This document shows, piece after piece, positions 45,723 to 58,599 of a stretch of DNA of 64,000 bases. The translations under genes were made by a program, and so were the position numbers. The stretch comes from Megalonaias nervosa (Eukaryota; Mollusca; Bivalvia; Unionida; Unionidae), in contig JAECUM010013009.1 of assembly GCA_016617855.1 (NCBI GenBank), positions 1 to 64,000 on the forward strand. Direction: 5' to 3'. Under the pieces are notes generated by a model, which was not told the DNA's origin, made no database searches, and was given only the letters and a program-made list of their open reading frames with translations. Position 1 is the first letter of the stretch. Each line of letters opens with the position of its first letter.

Positions 45723-48395
45723 TCAGAATTCGATCTGTTTGCCATGTCACCGACAATGACGACAGTGCAAAAAATCCCACTGGGCAAAATTTCATTCCAT
45801 CTCGTCTTTGATCACCTCAGCACCTATCCAATTTGAAATCAAAGGACAAACTAGAGATTACATCGATCAAAATAACAGTTCTTTGTGCCTGAAAGAGTCA
45901 GAGTTCTCAAAATGGATGCTTCATTGGTTTGGAAATCTAACACTTTCGGGCAAGTTCAACGACATATAGTTGACTGCAGATGAGAATGTCCACAATGATG
46001 GTTTTAACCACGCCAAAGAAAACCAGATAAGGACGTGGTTTAATAAGGATGGATCGTTTATGCTTGGTCATGTGGTTGCAATACAAATATTTGTTGAATG
46101 GTGTCGATGTTTTTCTGAGACTGAATCAAAGTAGTACCGTATTCCGCTCGCTGGCCAATGCTAACGTAAAAAACGAACATCGAAGAAGCCAGATTGTACG
46201 AGCGACGCGTGGAAGTCTTACCAAAAGTGGGAAATATCAAACTCTGAGCAGAACAACAGCCAAATGTCATCTAGGGCGAGTGAAAGTCAAAACCTTCACC
46301 GTTGCCTATAAAATATGATCCAAAATCATTTTTTTCCGAGGTCAGCTACCTGTGAGGAAATAGTCAGAACTTTTCCATCTTTACGGCTGTGATTTTAACT
46401 TTCTTGCTGGCTAAGGGTTACGTAAGATTTGTGACAGTTGACTAAAGGCTTTGTGAAACCAACAACATATGTGTCTATTCATTAATTAGATGGTTGAGTC
46501 GGCCAGTCACTTCAAAAGATTTAAGCTCTGTGTGTCGTCAAGAAGACCAGATTTCTGCGTTCACAGCTACATGTAAAAGATTCGAGCCCAAGCCGCGAAC
46601 ATCAAACTAGGTGTACAAGCCAATCGGAATTAGAGAAGTTAAAAAAAAAACCCATTAGGAGGAGGTAATGTCTCAGGCAGACAAGGGGACAATGAATCAT
46701 CTAGCCATTACTGTGTAAAATTAATCAGTTGTTCCTGACGTTTGGGAGGAACGGAGGATACAAAGAAGTATGAAAAAGAATTCTAGTGGAAAAGACCACT
46801 CCGAGCGAGAGACTCGTAAAAAGGGAAATAGGAATTGAACTGGGAAGAAATAGGAAGCTTATACAGGTAGGAAATATCTCAGCCGAATATTTGTTTTAAT
46901 TTGTGTAAACTGGAATTTGTTAGATTGTTTATTAGTACCTATAGCTATTTTGTTAGTACGTGGAAAATAACATATAGTAGAATTATTAGAGAATATTACA
47001 TCATAGTTCATAGTTGAATCTGTTAGAAAATTTAATTGGGTATTTGCATTTATCAGCATGTAGACTAAGAATTATGTGGGGTGGACAGAGTGGATTTGTA
47101 TACATATGTATTTAATTATTTCTATGTATCATTCTATTATTCGTAGGACACAGGCAATGTGAACGATTAACGTAACAACGGTAGATTCCCGTGTCAGAAT
47201 GTAGCATTTAGATGTATGTGCGCGTCTTACGAAACTTCGTTAAGTAATATCATTTATATGTAGAGCAAGGCGTGTATGGAATGAGAGACGTTAGTGTGTG
47301 TAAGAAGGGCCTGGTGAAGTGTTTGCCATTTGTCTGATGAGAAGTCTGTGAGAGAGTGGTAGATCACAAGATGAGTATAGGGAGAACCGGATGTACGTCC
47401 CATATATTTCTACAAACTCCAGGGCGCACCTAGAGACAGCACTAAACTCTCAAGAGAGGGAAGGAGGAAGTACGAGAATAGTACAAAGAGTAGCGGAGTA
47501 CAAGGAGTAGCACAGGAGGGTGCAGGAGAAGGAGAATAGTACAAGGAGCGGCACAGGAAGAGGGCAGGAGGGAAGGAGAAGGGAGAAAAGAAGAAGAGAG
47601 AACGAATACAGATGTGTACAAGGAACTACTCACTGAGAGGTACATCTCTCACATTAGGACGTTAACTTTCATGTGATGCAATAAAGAAAGCATTTGTTAA
47701 CAGCCAATTAATGTATTCATTTATGAGTAGAGTGTAAATACAAGATTTATATATAGAAATTACTTGAATAGTTTTATTTATTATTAATACTGATTAAATT
47801 GTTATATATTTTACCTTGAGTTGTTCATGTATTTAGGCTGTCGGCATTGCTGACTGGGGGCTCGTGAGTCATTCAAAATTTAAGTGTCCACCTTTCTGCC
47901 GTATCGACCCTAATACTTTAGAGAGGTTGTAAAAATACCAAATCGTTTGCTTATCGGCATCGTCTGCAACGTGGACCTCAACGGAGCTATCGATCAGATT
48001 CCTGAGGAGTTCCAACGTTTCAACATGTCCAAGATCGAAGTCACCTGAGTTGGCAAAACGTTACGTACCAGACCTTTTGAACTTAACTCTGCTCAGAAAA
48101 CATTACTTGAGATCTTGCTAGATTCTGTTTGAAGACAATTAAAAACCAACCGGAGCCACGACATTTCATACGGCGGTTATGCAGGAGGATATGCTTTATC
48201 CGGCTTCTTCTCAGACCAGACCAAAGAAGCGACGAAGAACATTTCCACACAATAAAATCTGGCCAACTTCGTGTGGAACTTCACTTTACACGAGCTATGG
48301 CAAACGCAGTGAACACAATCTTGCAGAGAGATTTTTTTACAATATTTTGAAACTCAACAGTTTGGGAGACGTGATATTAGCCCATTAGAATATGG
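45723..48395 (+). pseudogene. Polinton/Maverick-like capsid-type gene relic (F54H12.2-like family), split
   Basis: The relic encodes a family scattered through invertebrate genomes, annotated as uncharacterised F54H12.2-like and thought to be virion-type proteins of Polinton-like elements. In the first part (45723-46350) successive frames show SEFDLFAMSPTMTTV (45723-45767), QFEIKGQTRDYIDQ (from about 45830), KYLLNGVDVFLRL (about 46090-46128) and a VKVKTFTV / RGQLPV pair (about 46280-46355). After a 1.6 kb insertion the C-terminal part resumes at 47940 with RLLIGIV, then YAGGYAL (about 48180) and, in another frame, SGQLRVELHFTRAM (48261-48302). At least four frameshifts and several stops show it is dead. 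Family attribution rests on recalled motif patterns. Confidence 0.6.
46351..47935. mobile_element. 1.6 kb insertion in the capsid-like pseudogene, LTR-like features
   Basis: The two halves of the pseudogene rejoin in sense if 46351-47935 plus one TACC are removed. TACC stands on both sides (46347-46350 and 47936-47939), a 4 bp target-site duplication. Inside are a purine-rich tract (about 47450-47610), AATAAAG near 47680, and TGGGGGCTCGT at 47855-47865. The last matches the start of a proline-tRNA primer-binding site used by some LTR retroelements and lies shortly after a GGCA. No coding domain is recognised. It could be an LTR with flanking leader or an unrelated non-autonomous element. Confidence 0.5.
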
Positions 48396-49598
48396 AAGCT
48401 ATGGAGACAGGCGTTGATGATATTTTCTGTTAAGAACAACATTCAATGACCATAAGTAAAGAAGAAAATAAAACAAAAATTACAGACACGTTGTCAAGAT
48501 GGCCAGAACAATAATACCATTTAGTCTTATGTTTTGCTCATCACTTTGCTGAAAGAATCACACAGCTAACATGAGAACATTTTCATCGTTGAAAAACTCT
48601 ATCATCTTAGTCAGAAACAACATGACAAATGTTTGATGATGGGTCAAGAAGACAAGTTGGAAGAGTATCTGGAAGAGGAATGGACCGTCATTTCAGATGA
48701 GAAAATCCTGAAAGAGTGATATGAAGACTCGAGTGACCATTCCTTTGGAAACGAAACGCATTAAATAGCTCTTGCAGCAGAGCACGGGAACTTCCCGTTC
48801 ATCGACTTACTCAACAGATATTTTCAAGGAGAAAAGTCACTCATGACCTATCATTAATTGTGAAAAGAATGAAGACCTTTGAAACTTTATTATCTTTTGA
48901 ATCTCAGTTTGTATACATCTTTTTCGAATTCAGTATTGCTAGATAAAGGTGAATTTCGTTATAGAAAACCTAAAGACATTCAAGCCTATGTCAACAACAC
49001 GGACGACAGTCCTCGCCCAAGAGGACAGCCTTTTTATTTTCCCAATGACCACAGTGTGGAAAATTTTGATTGTTATGGATTACCTTCTCTGGAAGACGTC
49101 ATCATCGACTTAATAGAATAAATGTTGTATCCACTAAATTCAGTAATGTCAGATTATAAGGATCAGGTTCCATTATGTCTGACAAGACGTTCTTCATCAA
49201 CGCAGTCTTGGATTCCCCTTAGAACAGGTACGGACATGTTTTGAACCTGATTTCTCGAGAAACGATGAAAAAAAATTGAAAATTGGTTTTGCGAACATTA
49301 CAATATCCATTTTCTTCAGCCCCGAAACCTAGTGTGCATAGATCGCAAAATGACGCTACTAGTCATGTATGTCTAGCCTTATCAAATCACATTGTCAATC
49401 ATGTAAATACGCTCATGTTTAATGCTTGGTTGATGCTGAAAAGGAAGGGACTAGCCCTAATCTTCGATCTTCATCGGTTTTGTTGATGTTTCAGTGAGCG
49501 ATGTTATTTAAAAAAAAAAAATGATTCAGAAAACTTGTGTTTACTAGTTTTTTTTTTTTTTGTTTTTTTTTGCACCAACAATGAAATAATTGTACCAT

Positions 49599-49600
<2 letters not shown>
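48396..49600 (+). pseudogene. Unassigned coding-like relic downstream of the capsid-like pseudogene
   Basis: Fragments of plus-strand open frame with ordinary protein composition are separated by stops: an acidic KLEEYLEEEW stretch (about 48655), AAEHGNFPFIDLLN (about 48777-48820), and a 48879-49121 frame containing RKPKDIQAYVNNTDD and YGLPSLEDVIIDLIE. I do not recognise a family. By position and strand it could be the next gene of the same Polinton-like element. 49283-49486 holds one more short frame without match. Poly-T and poly-A runs follow at 49509-49570. Confidence 0.35.

Positions 49601-49639
<39 letters not shown>
49601..49639. repeat. (CT)n microsatellite
   Basis: A pure CT run. 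Confidence 0.95.
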
Positions 49640-49641
<2 letters not shown>

Positions 49642-51571
49642 ACATTTGTGAAAATTTGATGTTTTCTTGCACGTCAGTGTATCGAATCCGAGGGATCTTT
49701 CCTTTACTTTTGTGCTTCTCACATATAAAGCGGTGCGTTTGCCAGTGTTGCCACCCATTGTTGACTTGTCAATAACTATAAGATTTTAAAATTGAGAAAA
49801 AAAAAACTATTTTCATTACGACTGCACATGTTTTGGTGAAGAAAAAAAAAAACGTTTTTAGAAAGGAAATAAACAGGGCAAAGAAAGAATGGAAAAGAAA
49901 ATCTGAAAGCTAAGGAACAACAGCTGCAGCAACAGCATGAAGTGGAAAAGGAGGAGTAGAAAATGGAGACAGAGGGGCCTGATTTTAAGCTTGCTGACTC
50001 TTACAAAATGAAACGGCTCTGCTGCATTGTGAGGTCAACGATTAAATCTAGTCGTCCTGGATATCGACGAAAAGATCAATGATCCAGGACAACCAAACGG
50101 CCCTTTTAAGGGCAACCCATATCTCTTAGAAAAGACGCGACTTAAATCTAAGACAGAAACAGAAACAGTCTTGCCAGTCCTCGTTGACCAGGTAACAAGT
50201 AAAACAGAAAAAAAAATGACCCGCCAGCAGTGCTAATTTGGAAAACTCCGCTAAGATGATGTCGTGTTCCAGATAACAGAGCGCTTCTGGGGGCAGATGA
50301 GGGAGTACTGACCATCTCGAGAGGACAATTATCTCCTTGCGAACGGGGAAAGAACTCGTTCGCGAAGTAATCCAGGAGACATATACAATTAGGAACGCCT
50401 GTGTTAAGGAGGCGCGGGGGGGGGGGGGGGCTAACAAAGTAGAGGAAAGAGGAACTCTGAAACAAAAGTATAGTAGAAACTATTTGCCTGGATTGAGGAA
50501 GCCAGATGGAATGGCAAATGTTCACAATGCATAGCTCGCTCTGGGAGGTAGGTGGTGTGGTAGTTATTAACCGTCAATACACCAAAAGCCCTTTCCATAA
50601 CCACCAAAATTTGTTCGAAAAGAGAGAAACTACTAAAAATGATTGCCACTATATGTGTTGTATATTTGTGTGTTTGTGTATGTCTGTTCACAACCAACTA
50701 AAATTTGTATTTCGTATATAAACATTGCTACCCTTTGCTTTAGCATAGTGTGATAATATGTGCGTATGCAAGTATAAACATCTAAGTATTGGTCACTACA
50801 CACAGCTTGTTAATAATATTGTGCGGGATACTGGAGTGTTAGGCATTAGATCAGTATTTCACATTTAACTTTCCGTCTAACCCTACACATTTTTCAACAT
50901 GAAGGCGTAATGTTAAATTCCCGTTGGGGTCTCGATAGACCCACAATGTAAACCTACAGCGTAATGTTAGAGTCGTTTGAGCCTCAATCTCCACACATCA
51001 CCACAATAATCACAACTTTTGCACGGAAGCAATGGTATAGTAGACACTTTACCGCTAATGATCTATCGACAGCTGTCAGTTTATCACTGCTTATCCCGGT
51101 GGACCCGGGATCAAATTACACATCAGTCAACTGACAATTCTTAGGCAATTGTATCTGTGCTGCTTTTTGTTCGAGTCCACGCTAACTGAACTCAGACCCA
51201 ATACCTGGAGATGACAAAAACTCTTAAGCATGAAATTTTCTTTCGATTACTCACAAAAAAGTTACATTTGAAAGAAATGTTTCTGATTGGCTGATACTGA
51301 AACTCAGAGTCTGAGTTTACTATGTTCTCTAGGCCTGGATATTACATCATCATATAAACAAAACTTTTATTGTTCTCCAATTTTGACCAAATTTTCACGT
51401 GATTCAGCGCTATTGTTCAACTATGAACGCTAATTTTCACCCCATCCCCAATAAAATCTTTCAATGAAGCTAAAATGCTAATAAGCAGGCGGAATAGTCG
51501 ATATGTTAGTTATGTAAAGTTGAGAGGATGAAGCTAATATGAAACCGGGACACGGCATTCTACATCCTGCC
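49640..51571. other. No gene recognised
   Basis: Contains a poly-G run (about 50417-50430), A runs near 49797 and 49845, and a short repeated phrase GCGTAATGTTA (about 50905 and 50960). Several overlapping short frames on both strands show no domain. Composition is less AT-rich than the left half. Confidence 0.4.
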
Positions 51572-51579
51572 GCTATAGT

Positions 51580-51715
51580 CAGGCCCGGCCCTAGGGCAAG
51601 TCGAACAAGGCAACCGCCTTGTGCCCCGCGCTTCTCCGCAATGCAATTTTTTTTGCTTGGTCCCCGCGCTCATCGCTTGCTGCCTTGGGCCCCGCACATC
51701 CTAGGGCCGGGCCTG
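51580..51715. mobile_element. hAT-like MITE with 8 bp target-site duplication
   Basis: This 136 bp element begins CAGGCCCGGCCCTAGGGC and ends CCTAGGGCCGGGCCTG, giving ~16 bp near-perfect terminal inverted repeats. Flanks are GCTATAGT (51572-51579) and GGTATAGT (51716-51723), an 8 bp duplication with one mismatch. CAGG...CCTG ends and 8 bp duplications are typical of hAT elements. The interior (GCGCTTCTCCGCAATGC, CGCTTGCTGCCTTGGG) is GC-rich with no coding capacity. Confidence 0.85.
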
Positions 51716-51723
51716 GGTATAGT

Positions 51724-52409
51724 GACTCGTCTATGTAAATAATTTTAAGAAAGGATGTACATGTTAGATATTGACAAGACTCAATAAAATATGTGAAGTA
51801 TTCCACTGTGTGTAATCAATGATGTGTAAGCCTTACGTAAAGTCATAAAGTCTATCATAACAATGATCTCCTCTTCCGCCAACCTGACAAAGACTGATAG
51901 CTGTCAGTAGAGTCATTTATATCAAAACGATGTAATAAAAAATGCCCTTAATGTGCCTTCCATAAAAGGAATGTACTGTGTGTTACCACGGTATAGTATT
52001 ATCTTTGCTAGAAATAGTTTTAAGTATAGCGAACGTGCATAGCTTATTTTCGGGTTAGAGTGGTATTCGATTATTACACGGGTACATACAGCCACGTGTG
52101 CTTCTTGCACTTGAAATACATTACACATTCATACAGGTAGTTCTAAAAATACACAAGTTTTCAAGGTAATACTCTGTGTGAGGGTCTGAAATTAATCTTT
52201 TTATTAAAATGAAATCGGACAGGCGTTTTTAGGAAACTGACACTTTCTTTTTAAAAAAAAAAGTACATTGGAATAAAATGTTTGTTGATTTTGAAACTGG
52301 ATTACTTATTAGACTGTTCAAGAAACAATAAACGAACAATAAGAACCCGTTTGTTATTAATGCTTACGTGTTTTCATCGGAATTGGGCACGTTAGCACAT
52401 TACTGTACT

Positions 52410-52412
<3 letters not shown>
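51724..52412. other. No gene seen
   Basis: AT-rich sequence with an A run near 52255. No supported coding frame or repeat. Confidence 0.4.

Positions 52413-52484
<72 letters not shown>
52413..52484. repeat. (TA)n microsatellite
   Basis: Uninterrupted TA run. Confidence 0.95.
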
Positions 52485-52486
<2 letters not shown>

Positions 52487-52530
52487 ACATACGTTAAAAA
52501 ATAGCATGCATTTAAAGTGTTGGTATAAAG

Positions 52531-52567
52531 CAATTTGATATACCAATACTATTGGTATATCAAATTG
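52531..52567. repeat. Perfect 17 bp-arm hairpin
   Basis: CAATTTGATATACCAAT and its exact reverse complement ATTGGTATATCAAATTG flank a 3 bp loop (ACT). Confidence 0.95.
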
Positions 52568-53070
52568 TGATCCGCCCATGGCACAATAATACGCATACGC
52601 GAGCGTCTGCAGTTGATTCTAGATCAATGATCAATTTCCACACATTAATCATTAGTGACGTATGAAAATAACGATGAAAAGTATTAATAATCCCCGTTTT
52701 CTAAATAAATTTAGTATGGTACACATTTCTGCTTTCTGTTCTCCCCTCCCCTCTCATGCATAACGGACAAACTGCGCAGAAATGTGGAATGAGAGAGTAA
52801 AGGAATTTGGGCTGGATTAAAACCTTGAATAGAAATTACACCAAGTAACCTACAAGAATATGGTTCGTCGTAACGATACGTGTGCACTTTTCTTGGGATT
52901 TATCTACAGTGTTTATCAATGATACAAAGTTGCAAACCAGTAAATTCCTCGGATACGTGGTACACATACTGTGATATATTTAATGTTATGTTTTGTTGTT
53001 TTTCTTAAACATACCATAATGTTCTAAAAAATCGATTATTATTATTTAAATATGAAAATGTCCAAAGGCC
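52568..53070. other. No gene seen
   Basis: No coding frame or shared repeat; a CTCCCCTCCCCTCTC pyrimidine patch lies near 52741. Confidence 0.4.
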
Positions 53071-53210
53071 TCTCTCTCTCTCTCTCTCTCTCTCTTGACC
53101 ATCTTAGCAGGATACGGGCTAAAATCTATGAAATGGCGAACGTAGAGGATTTTCCGAAAATATCTCTGGACTTATGAATGATGGTAAAAGTTAAGTCAAA
53201 CAGACCAAAG

Positions 53211-53264
<54 letters not shown>

Positions 53265-53335
53265 AAAGTCAAACCGACCAAAGAGAGAGAGAGACAGACA
53301 GACAGAGACAGTGACAGAGTTTTAAAAGTCAAACC

Positions 53336-53369
<34 letters not shown>
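53071..53369. repeat. (CT)n plus compound GA minisatellite
   Basis: CT run at 53071-53095. Then three modules of AAGTCAAACNGACCAAAG (about 53193, 53267, 53327), each followed by a GA run (53214-53260, about 53283-53295 with CAGACAGA variants, and 53341-53369). Confidence 0.9.
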
Positions 53370-53374
<5 letters not shown>

Positions 53375-53838
53375 GGTCGGTTGTACTGTTGCTAAAGCAG
53401 AAGAATGACTTAGATCAACTGTAAATATATTAAAATATTTTAATTACCTCTTGTTGGTTCGTCAGTTGGCTTAGTTTCTATTCCACATTAATTTCCATGC
53501 GCCGGTATCTGAATGGCGTAGCTATCCAAGTGTTGCTACTGCTCTACTTTTATCATTAAAACTATCTTTCATGTTTAAATCATAAGTGTGTATTATATTG
53601 ATTTAATCAATGTGGAGAAAAATAGAAACCAAGAAAAGAAAACAATCAACTTATCAATATGCAGAGGTGATTGTAAATGGCCACTAAAGGCATAGAACTA
53701 CATTTTGTAGCGGACACACTCGGGGATGTGAGGAGTTCATTCACTAGGTCAATACACGGCTGCCTGTAGTACATCTGAACTCCGTTCAAAGGGCAAATAT
53801 ATGTATTTGTATGTGATATAAATGAAATATATGTACAG
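53370..53838. other. No gene seen
   Basis: Ordinary AT-rich sequence with no supported frame. Confidence 0.4.
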
Positions 53839-53976
53839 CATGTACGCTGCATCAATGATATACCACTCGTTGTATAAATTTTTCATTCAAAGGAAACTCA
53901 GCAAGCTTCGTTTCCTTTTAATGAAAAATTTATACATCTCGTGGTGTATCATTGATACATTGATACAGCGTACATA
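53839..53976. repeat. Long imperfect inverted repeat (foldback hairpin)
   Basis: The left arm (53839-53896) starts ATGTACGCTGCATCAATGATA and includes TGTATAAATTTTTCATTCAAAG. The right arm (53909-53976) is its reverse complement apart from a few mismatches and a ~9 bp duplication of GATACATT. The loop is about 12 bp (TCAGCAAGCTTC). It could be a small foldback or MITE element or a transcript hairpin. A (CA)n(TA)n tract begins at its right edge. Confidence 0.85.
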
Positions 53977-53977
53977 C

Positions 53978-54062
<85 letters not shown>
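53978..54062. repeat. (CA)n(TA)n compound microsatellite
   Basis: CA at about 53978-54004, then TA to about 54062. Confidence 0.95.
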
Positions 54063-54065
<3 letters not shown>

Positions 54066-54914
54066 AGCGGTAAAACCCGTCCTTACATACATCTGATTTC
54101 AGGATGGCAAAATGTCAAAAAGGACAAATTTTCATACTATCAATTTACAATATTTTAGTTTTGAGTAATTAGACATCAGGTAATAATGGTCTGAACAAAT
54201 CAGTCCCTGGACTGTTCACTGCCTAAAATTTTTACTGTAGTTCTAGAAATCTTACCGTTTCCATCTCGGTACGAATGCTGGTTATTTATATTACATTGAG
54301 TAAAGAACAATTTGTTTTGCTGATGATCTGAATGACACCTTCAACATATTTTTGGCAATCTTGCTGATAAAATGGGTGCTAAATGCCTTTCCCAACGACA
54401 TACATTATCCAACTATTAATGCATGTCCAATTAGAAACAGTTCATATAACGGCATTTAATGGTGTATATTACATTTGTTTACGGTGGGAAGTTAGATTGA
54501 GATTAATCCATTGTCAACAAGTACTTCATATACGCAATTTTTAACATCATTGTAAAATGTATTTTTTCCCTTTATAATGCCCACCCAACTGTGAACAGCA
54601 CAGAACCGGATCTGACGTCATATAATGCACCTTAAGATCAGGGTCTATGTTGTTTGGGTTAAATTATGATTTCAGAAAAACAGTATTGATACTGAACTGT
54701 TGGCCCCAAAATATGTTTATATCCAGGTCTATGAAGTATGCAATTTAGTGCATAATGCATTAATTAATACGGTTCATATATTCATGCTTTCTTTTTTTTT
54801 ACACATCCTATTATGGGGTAAAGCACCCACACACCTCCAAAAATCGTTCCTGTACCTTGTCAGCGATGCCTAAATGACTCAATTATCCATTAAATGTCAT
54901 GAAATATGTTTGAC
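54063..54914. other. No gene seen
   Basis: Unique AT-rich sequence within the window; a T run lies near 54790. Confidence 0.4.
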
Positions 54915-55016
54915 CTTATCATAGGGCTCCTAGCATGCAAGTTTTATTGGGGCCTTATAAATGGGTCCCTATCATGCAAGTTTTGTTGGGCCCTTATCAA
55001 TGGGTCTCTAGCATTA
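54915..55016 (+). repeat. 39 bp tandem repeat, about 2.5 copies
   Basis: Repeats of GGGTCCCTATCATGCAAG, TTTTGTTGGGCCCTTAT start near 54924, 54963 and 55002. Confidence 0.85.
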
Positions 55017-57507
<2,491 letters not shown>

Positions 57508-57750
57508 ACATTTAACGTTTGGGATTTTGGAATAGGCGCCTGATCCTTATGTGCAGTGGACTGTGTTTTTATTTTGTAATCTCAATTGTCATAGTTTCCA
57601 TGGTTGCTGAAAACCCAACCTAAAATAAACCACATTTGGATTTTGAAAAAGGCGCTTGCTTCTTACGTGCGTGGATTTAGTTTAAAATTTAAATTGTTGT
57701 AGTTCCGTTGGCTGCTACAAACCCAATCTAAAATAACCTACATGTGGCGA
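57508..57750 (+). repeat. ~120 bp imperfect direct repeat, two copies
   Basis: CACATTT..GGATTTTGNAAAAGGCGC, CCT/GCTT.CTTACGTGC, AATTGTNRTAGTT and GCTGCNNNAACCCAANCTAAAATAA occur twice (near 57508 and 57630), notably diverged. Confidence 0.75.
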
Positions 57751-58191
57751 AAAAAGCATCAAGCGAGGCTATTCACTGCATTTAAGGATCATAATGAAAA
57801 GTGTCAATTTTGTTACAAGATTACAGAAATATCTCTTTGAAATGAAATTAATCCACAGTAATTTGTAATTTGACAAATGTCTAGTTTCAAACTTAAAAGC
57901 TGTACTACCCCTCTAATGTTGAAATGATCATACCTGCAAGATCCAACAGTTTTGATTATTGATTTGGGCACAAAACAGACTTTGCTTCGTCACCAATGTA
58001 ACTTCTGTAGGTCTCGTATTACAAGACGGCAAAATCTGTATCATTTCTGATGCAAAAAATATTAAGATTTATGCCGCATGAGAAGAAACAAAATAGCATA
58101 AACAGATGAACCTAGGGAATTATGGAATTAAAATGCATTATTTCCCTTTTTATTGTTTCTTTCTTATACATATAAACTATTTTTACACTTG
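57751..58191. other. No gene seen
   Basis: AT-rich with no supported frame. Confidence 0.4.
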
Positions 58192-58312
58192 CTTGTACAC
58201 GTCAAAAGTACCAAGTTGCCGTGATTCCCTCACAAGCCTGCACACATCAAAGTGCCAAGTTCCTGTGATTCTCTCATTAGGTTGTACACATCAAACTACC
58301 AAGTTTCTGTTC
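58192..58312 (+). repeat. ~46 bp tandem repeat, about 2.6 copies
   Basis: TTGTACACRTCAAANTACCAAGTT then CCTGTGATTCYCTCA, starting near 58192, 58238 and 58283. Confidence 0.85.
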
Positions 58313-58599
58313 CTAGTTATTAATCATTGTCAATACATACATGTACAATATAGCTAGCTTTCAGGTAACAAAAATGACTTTTCTTGAAATCGTTGTTCAC
58401 CATTCTTTACGTCATAAACCAGAGCTGTTAATGAACAGGAACTTACAACATATTTCTGCTTCCGTGGCACCAGTCAGTACCTGCAAGAGTGTTAAATTAA
58501 CTGCATAAAATAGGTAACTGCAACCAGAAATTTGTGACACATCTTAATCCCCATGTGTATATATATTTGGTGGCCGTGTGTCTTGTATCAAAATTAGAA
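58313..58599. other. No gene seen
   Basis: Short unique stretch before the diverged satellite. Confidence 0.4.

Noticed and set aside
51040..51130. tRNA-like or SINE sequence around TATCCCGGTGGACCCGGG
   Set aside because: No A or B box spacing and no tail. Left as unique sequence.
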